Source: Lachnospiraceae bacterium (GTDB taxonomy: Bacteria > Bacillota > Clostridia > Lachnospirales > Lachnospiraceae). Taken from it: 8,493 bases of DNA. Each line of letters opens with the position of its first letter. Positions within the stretch are counted from its first letter, which is position 1. Made by a program: the position numbers and the translations under genes. A model generated the notes under the pieces. It searched no databases and was not told where the DNA came from. It saw only the letters and a list, made by a program, of their open reading frames with translations. This document shows positions 5,091-8,493 of the stretch, one piece after another. The stretch covers positions 1 through 8,493 of the forward strand of contig CAADTP010000036.1 in the NCBI GenBank assembly GCA_900751995.1, given 5' to 3'.

Positions 5091-6599
5091 ATGACAGAAG
5101 ATAAGAATAAATATATCTTATCGATTAACGGCATGAGCAAATCGTTCGGTAGAAATAAGGTTCTGAAACATATCAGCATGAATGTCAAACCTGGAACCAT
5201 TATGGGACTGATGGGTGAAAACGGTGCCGGAAAATCGACAATGATGAAATGCCTCTTTGGAACCTATCAGAAAGATGAAGGAACCATCGTACTGGACGGA
5301 AAAGAAGTGAATTTCTCCGGTCCGAAGGATGCACTGGAAAACGGAGTGGCAATGGTACACCAGGAGTTGAACCAGTGTCTTGAAAGAAGTGTTGTAGATA
5401 ACATGTTCCTTGGAAGATACCCAAAGAATTCCGTTGGAGTGATCGACGAAGGAAGAATGAAAAAAGAAACATCAGACCTGTTCAGAAAGCTGGGAATTAC
5501 AGTTGATCTGACGCAGCCAATGAAGAAAATGTCTGTATCTCAGAGGCAGATGTGTGAGATCGCAAAAGCGATTTCCTATCATTCCAAAGTCATTGTACTG
5601 GATGAACCTACATCATCCCTGACTGCACCGGAGGTTGAAAAGCTCTTTAAGATGATGCGTCAGCTGAAGGCACAGGGAATTGCCCTGATCTACATTTCAC
5701 ATAAAATGGATGAAATATTTGAAATCTGCGATGAAATATCCGTATTGCGAGACGGAAGCCTGGTCATGACCAAGCCAAGTAAAGAAACGGATATGAACGA
5801 ACTGATCGCCGCCATGGTTGGACGTTCTCTGGACAACAGATTTCCGCCTGTAGACAATACACCGGGAGAAACGATTCTCTCCGTACAGAATATATCAACA
5901 AAATATGCACCGAAACTGCAGAATATTTCTTTTGATATTAAAAAAGGAGAAATTTTCGGATTCTATGGTCTGGTCGGTGCCGGTCGTACCGAACTTCTGG
6001 AGACCATCTTCGGAATTCGTACAAGAGCAGAAGGAAATATCGTATATGACGGAAAGGTACTGAACTTCTCCTCCCCGAAGGATGCCATGGATCACGGATT
6101 TGCTCTGATTACAGAGGAAAGAAAAGCCAATGGTCTGTTCCTGAAGGGCGATATTACATTCAATACTACCATTGCGAATATGAAGCATTATAAGAGCGGA
6201 ATCGCATTATCACATGACAAGATGGTGCGTGCAACGGCTGAAGAAATCAAGATCATGCATACAAAATGTATGGGACCGGATGATATGATCGCCAACCTTT
6301 CCGGTGGTAATCAGCAGAAGGTTATCTTTGGTAAATGGCTGGAACGTTCACCGAGCGTATTCATGATGGATGACCCGACACGAGGAATTGATGTTGGAGC
6401 AAAATATGAAATCTATGAACTGATTATCAATATGGCGAAACAGGGAAAAACAATCATCGTTGTTTCTTCTGAGATGCCGGAGATTCTTGGTATTACCAAC
6501 CGAATCGGTGTTATGTCTAACGGACGTCTGGCCGGAATCGTAAATACCAAAGAAACAAACCAGGAAGAATTATTGAGACTCAGTGCTAAATACCTGTAA
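5091..6599 (+). CDS. mglA: Galactose/methyl-galactoside ABC transporter ATPase MglA
   Basis: This double ATPase sits on the inner face of the membrane and powers sugar import through MglC. It has 502 residues, as usual for MglA/RbsA types. Domain 1 has Walker A GENGAGKST (42-50), a signature written MSVSQ (147-151) instead of LSGGQ, Walker B VIVLDEPT (167-174) and switch His204. Domain 2 has the family's degenerate Walker A GLVGAGRTE (293-301, Arg299 in place of Lys), signature LSGGNQQK (403-410) and Walker B FMMDDPTRGIDVG, in which Asp428 stands where Glu is usual. The two ATP sites should therefore be unequal, with the one built from Walker A of domain 1 and the good signature of domain 2 doing most hydrolysis. 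It starts 148 bases after mglB, with two hairpins between, and ends 17 bases before mglC. Confidence 0.95.
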   Translation: MTEDKNKYILSINGMSKSFGRNKVLKHISMNVKPGTIMGLMGENGAGKSTMMKCLFGTYQKDEGTIVLDGKEVNFSGPKDALENGVAMVHQELNQCLERSVVDNMFLGRYPKNSVGVIDEGRMKKETSDLFRKLGITVDLTQPMKKMSVSQRQMCEIAKAISYHSKVIVLDEPTSSLTAPEVEKLFKMMRQLKAQGIALIYISHKMDEIFEICDEISVLRDGSLVMTKPSKETDMNELIAAMVGRSLDNRFPPVDNTPGETILSVQNISTKYAPKLQNISFDIKKGEIFGFYGLVGAGRTELLETIFGIRTRAEGNIVYDGKVLNFSSPKDAMDHGFALITEERKANGLFLKGDITFNTTIANMKHYKSGIALSHDKMVRATAEEIKIMHTKCMGPDDMIANLSGGNQQKVIFGKWLERSPSVFMMDDPTRGIDVGAKYEIYELIINMAKQGKTIIVVSSEMPEILGITNRIGVMSNGRLAGIVNTKETNQEELLRLSAKYL

Positions 6600-6616
6600 C
6601 AGGAGGAAAATTGGAA

Positions 6617-8269
6617 ATGGCAGAAAACAGCGTTATTATTTCGTCGGAAGAAGAAGCAAAGCTTTTGAAGCCGATCGATGAATATGTGGAAGAAATCCAG
6701 AAAAAAATCGATGCATTACGTGCAGACGGCTTTGACAAAGTGAGCGATCTGAAAAAACAGATCGCGATCGCAAAAGAAAACAAGAACTTATCCGCAACAC
6801 AGAGAGATAAGATCATTGAAAACAGCAAAAAAGAGCTGGAAAATGCAAAAAAAGTAGAAGCAGACAACAAAGAAGAAATCAAAAAGCTGATCGCAGAGGC
6901 AGAAAGCTATCTGGCTGCGCATTACAAAAAGGATTATTACGACGTAGTAAACAAAAGCTGCAAAGCTGCAAAAGCAGAAGAAAACAGCAGATATGAGAAG
7001 ATCAAAGCAGATCTGAAGAGCGAGCATCAGAAAAAGGTTGCTTCTCTGAAGGATGCAGAAGAGATCAAGGCTGAGAAATATGTGCTCAAAAATAAATTGT
7101 TTGATGCACAGATGGCTCACGAATCGAAGCTTCAGGAGATCAAGGACAGAAGACATGAAGCATTCATGCATAAATATCACCTGATCGACCTGTTGCGGGC
7201 TTCCAAATTTACATTCCCGCAGCAGAGAATACAGAAACTGGAAAATTACAGATATACTTTCGATTTATCTCAGTTCCTGTACAAAAACGGTCTGTATATC
7301 GTAATCATTCTGATCTTCATCGCACTGTGTATCATCACACCGATCGTCAAAAATACACAGCTGCTGACTGTTACCAACATCCTGAATATCTTACAGCAGG
7401 CATCCCCGCGTATGTTCCTTGCACTTGGTGTTGCCGGTCTGATCCTGTTAACAGGTACCGACCTTTCCGTAGGACGTATGGTTGGTATGGGTATGGTTAC
7501 AGCAACCATCATCATGCATAACGGAATCAATACAGGTGCCGTATTCGGACATGTATTTGACTTCTCCGCTATGCCTGCTACAGCGAAAGCACTGTTTGCA
7601 CTGTTAATGTGTGTAATCCTTACGACAGCATTTGCCATGATTGCCGGATTCTTCATGGCGAGATTCAAAATGCATCCGTTTATCTCTACCATGGCGAACA
7701 TGCTGATCATCTTCGGTCTGGTTACCTATGCGACCAAGGGTGTATCCTTCGGTGCGATTGATTCTGCCATCCCGAATACCTTCATTCCGCAGATCGGAAA
7801 ATTCCCGACCATCATTCTGTGGGCTGTTGCAGCAGTTGCCATTGTATGGTTTATCTGGAACAAAACAACGTTTGGCAAAAACCTGTATGCGGTAGGCGGA
7901 AACCCGGAAGCGGCAGCAGTATCCGGTATCTCTGTATTTAAAGTAACAATGGGAGCATTTATGCTGGCAGGTATCCTGTATGGCTTCGGTTCCTGGCTGG
8001 AATGTAACCGTATGGTTGGTTCCGGTAGTGCAGCTTACGGACAGGGATGGGATATGGATGCCATCGCAGCCTGCGTAGTTGGTGGTGTATCCTTTACCGG
8101 TGGTATCGGTAAGATCTCCGGAGTTGTAACCGGTGTACTGATCTTTACCTCCCTGACATATGCCCTGACGATTCTGGGTATTGATACCAACCTTCAGTTC
8201 ATCTTCGAAGGTATCATTATTCTGGCAGCCGTAACACTTGACTGTCTGAAATATGTACAGAAAAAATAA
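6617..8269 (+). CDS. mglC: Galactose/methyl-galactoside permease MglC with long N-terminal cytoplasmic extension
   Basis: This is the membrane channel subunit. Residues from about 222 on match the whole of E. coli MglC: a first membrane segment at about 225-243, ALGVAGLILL (269-278), GTDLSVGR (280-287), the ATPase-contact loop FGKNLYAVGGNPEAAAVSGI (419-438), DAIAACVVGGVSFTGGIG (481-498) and a LDCLKYVQKK end. E. coli MglC is about 336 residues long and this protein has 550. The extra 210 residues lie before the first membrane segment. They are rich in Lys, Glu and Ala, have no hydrophobic segment, and look mostly helical and coiled-coil, so they should extend into the cytoplasm. AGGAGG (6601-6606) lies ten bases before the ATG at 6617; a TTG at 6611 is only four bases away and is less likely. 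It is the last gene of the operon. The role of the extension is unknown. Confidence 0.93.
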   Translation: MAENSVIISSEEEAKLLKPIDEYVEEIQKKIDALRADGFDKVSDLKKQIAIAKENKNLSATQRDKIIENSKKELENAKKVEADNKEEIKKLIAEAESYLAAHYKKDYYDVVNKSCKAAKAEENSRYEKIKADLKSEHQKKVASLKDAEEIKAEKYVLKNKLFDAQMAHESKLQEIKDRRHEAFMHKYHLIDLLRASKFTFPQQRIQKLENYRYTFDLSQFLYKNGLYIVIILIFIALCIITPIVKNTQLLTVTNILNILQQASPRMFLALGVAGLILLTGTDLSVGRMVGMGMVTATIIMHNGINTGAVFGHVFDFSAMPATAKALFALLMCVILTTAFAMIAGFFMARFKMHPFISTMANMLIIFGLVTYATKGVSFGAIDSAIPNTFIPQIGKFPTIILWAVAAVAIVWFIWNKTTFGKNLYAVGGNPEAAAVSGISVFKVTMGAFMLAGILYGFGSWLECNRMVGSGSAAYGQGWDMDAIAACVVGGVSFTGGIGKISGVVTGVLIFTSLTYALTILGIDTNLQFIFEGIIILAAVTLDCLKYVQKK

Positions 8270-8284
8270 TGAGACATTCATAAA

Positions 8285-8321
8285 GATACCAGGAGTGCAA
8301 AGCACGTAGCAATCTGGTATC
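8285..8321 (+). other. Hairpin in the mgl 3' untranslated region
   Basis: GATACCAG (8285-8292) pairs perfectly with CTGGTATC (8314-8321), and inside it GTGC (8295-8298) pairs with GCAC (8302-8305). No U run follows, so it is more likely an mRNA-stabilising structure than a terminator. It lies 15 bases after the mglC stop. Confidence 0.5.
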
Positions 8322-8374
8322 AAAGGGGTCAGAAAAACTTTTGATTCCAACATCTTCATAAACAGATAGAATAT

Positions 8375-8420
8375 AAGACAGCCCGGTCGTCCGATGGATG
8401 ACCAGGGCGGTCTTTTGTTC
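8375..8420 (+). terminator. Rho-independent terminator of the mgl operon
   Basis: AAGAC, GCCC and GGTCGTCC (8375-8392) pair with GGATGACC, GGGC and GTCTT (8396-8414). There is a GAT loop, one bulged A (8404) and one A/G mismatch. TTTTG and further T-rich sequence follow. The stem is long and G/C rich, and the position 105 bases after mglC marks the end of the operon. Confidence 0.85.
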
Positions 8421-8436
8421 TGTTCTGGCAAAATTT

Positions 8437-8493
8437 GTAACTATTCAGAGCCATGCGAAATGGAAGAAAAATCGCGAATCATGTTTACATGAA
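8437..8493 (+). repeat. Dispersed hairpin repeat, copy 2 (cut by window edge)
   Basis: GTAACTATTCAGAGCC starts at 8437, and bases 8443-8461 are identical to 4976-4994 of the mglB-mglA spacer. In copy 1 this is the 5' arm and loop of a hairpin. By analogy, a 3' arm close to CTGAATAGTTAC is expected just past base 8493, but it is not visible here. No gene is seen from 8420 to the end. Confidence 0.55.

Noticed and set aside
6611..6613. TTG at 6611 as the mglC start
   Set aside because: It is only four bases from AGGAGG; the ATG at 6617 is a better codon at a workable ten-base spacing. The difference is two residues.
7604..8431. Long antisense open frame (275 codons) across the end of mglC
   Set aside because: It is opposite a clear permease gene, its protein has no recognisable family character, and it has no convincing start signal. 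It is a by-product of mglC codon use.
1..8493. CRISPR array, tRNA, rRNA or known riboswitch
   Set aside because: No regularly spaced repeats, cloverleaf with CCA-type acceptor or recognisable riboswitch core was seen by eye on either strand. An Infernal/Rfam scan would settle this.

Overview
The window looks like a chromosomal segment of a gut-type Clostridia, most likely Lachnospiraceae. This is inferred from the mgl gene order and protein style, strong AGGAGG-type ribosome binding sites, a lipoprotein sugar receptor and an IS200/IS605 element of the kind common in Firmicutes. No rRNA or marker gene is present to prove it.

Positions 1-1637 are the right part of an IS200/IS605 element. It holds the 3' part of tnpA (Y1 HUH transposase), a complete tnpB (RuvC nuclease, zinc finger and acidic triad intact) overlapping tnpA by one base, and a structured right end with the probable omega-RNA. 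The element ends at TCAA (1634-1637). The next bases on the minus strand are the first 26 codons, with a good ribosome binding site, of a gene the element has cut, probably a DUF2812-type protein. From 1861 there is a promoter and then a complete MATE-family multidrug/cation antiporter gene (1933-3294). It is followed by a 111-nt near-perfect palindrome that probably terminates transcription in both directions.

Positions 3550-8420 form one transcription unit for galactose/glucose (methyl-galactoside) uptake: promoter, leader hairpin, mglB-like receptor lipoprotein, two intergenic hairpins, mglA (double ATPase), mglC (permease), a 3' hairpin and a strong terminator. The receptor captures the sugar outside the membrane, MglC forms the channel and MglA powers it.

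Two parts of this system are unusual. First, the receptor is a circular permutant of classical MglB: the segment forming the N-terminus of the E. coli protein is at the C-terminus here, yet every sugar-contact residue I could map is kept. Second, the permease carries about 210 extra, highly charged, probably coiled-coil residues before its first membrane segment, which should lie in the cytoplasm. In addition, a 19-base sequence in the mglB-mglA hairpin recurs exactly just after the operon terminator, suggesting a dispersed hairpin repeat family.

No CRISPR array, tRNA or rRNA was seen.
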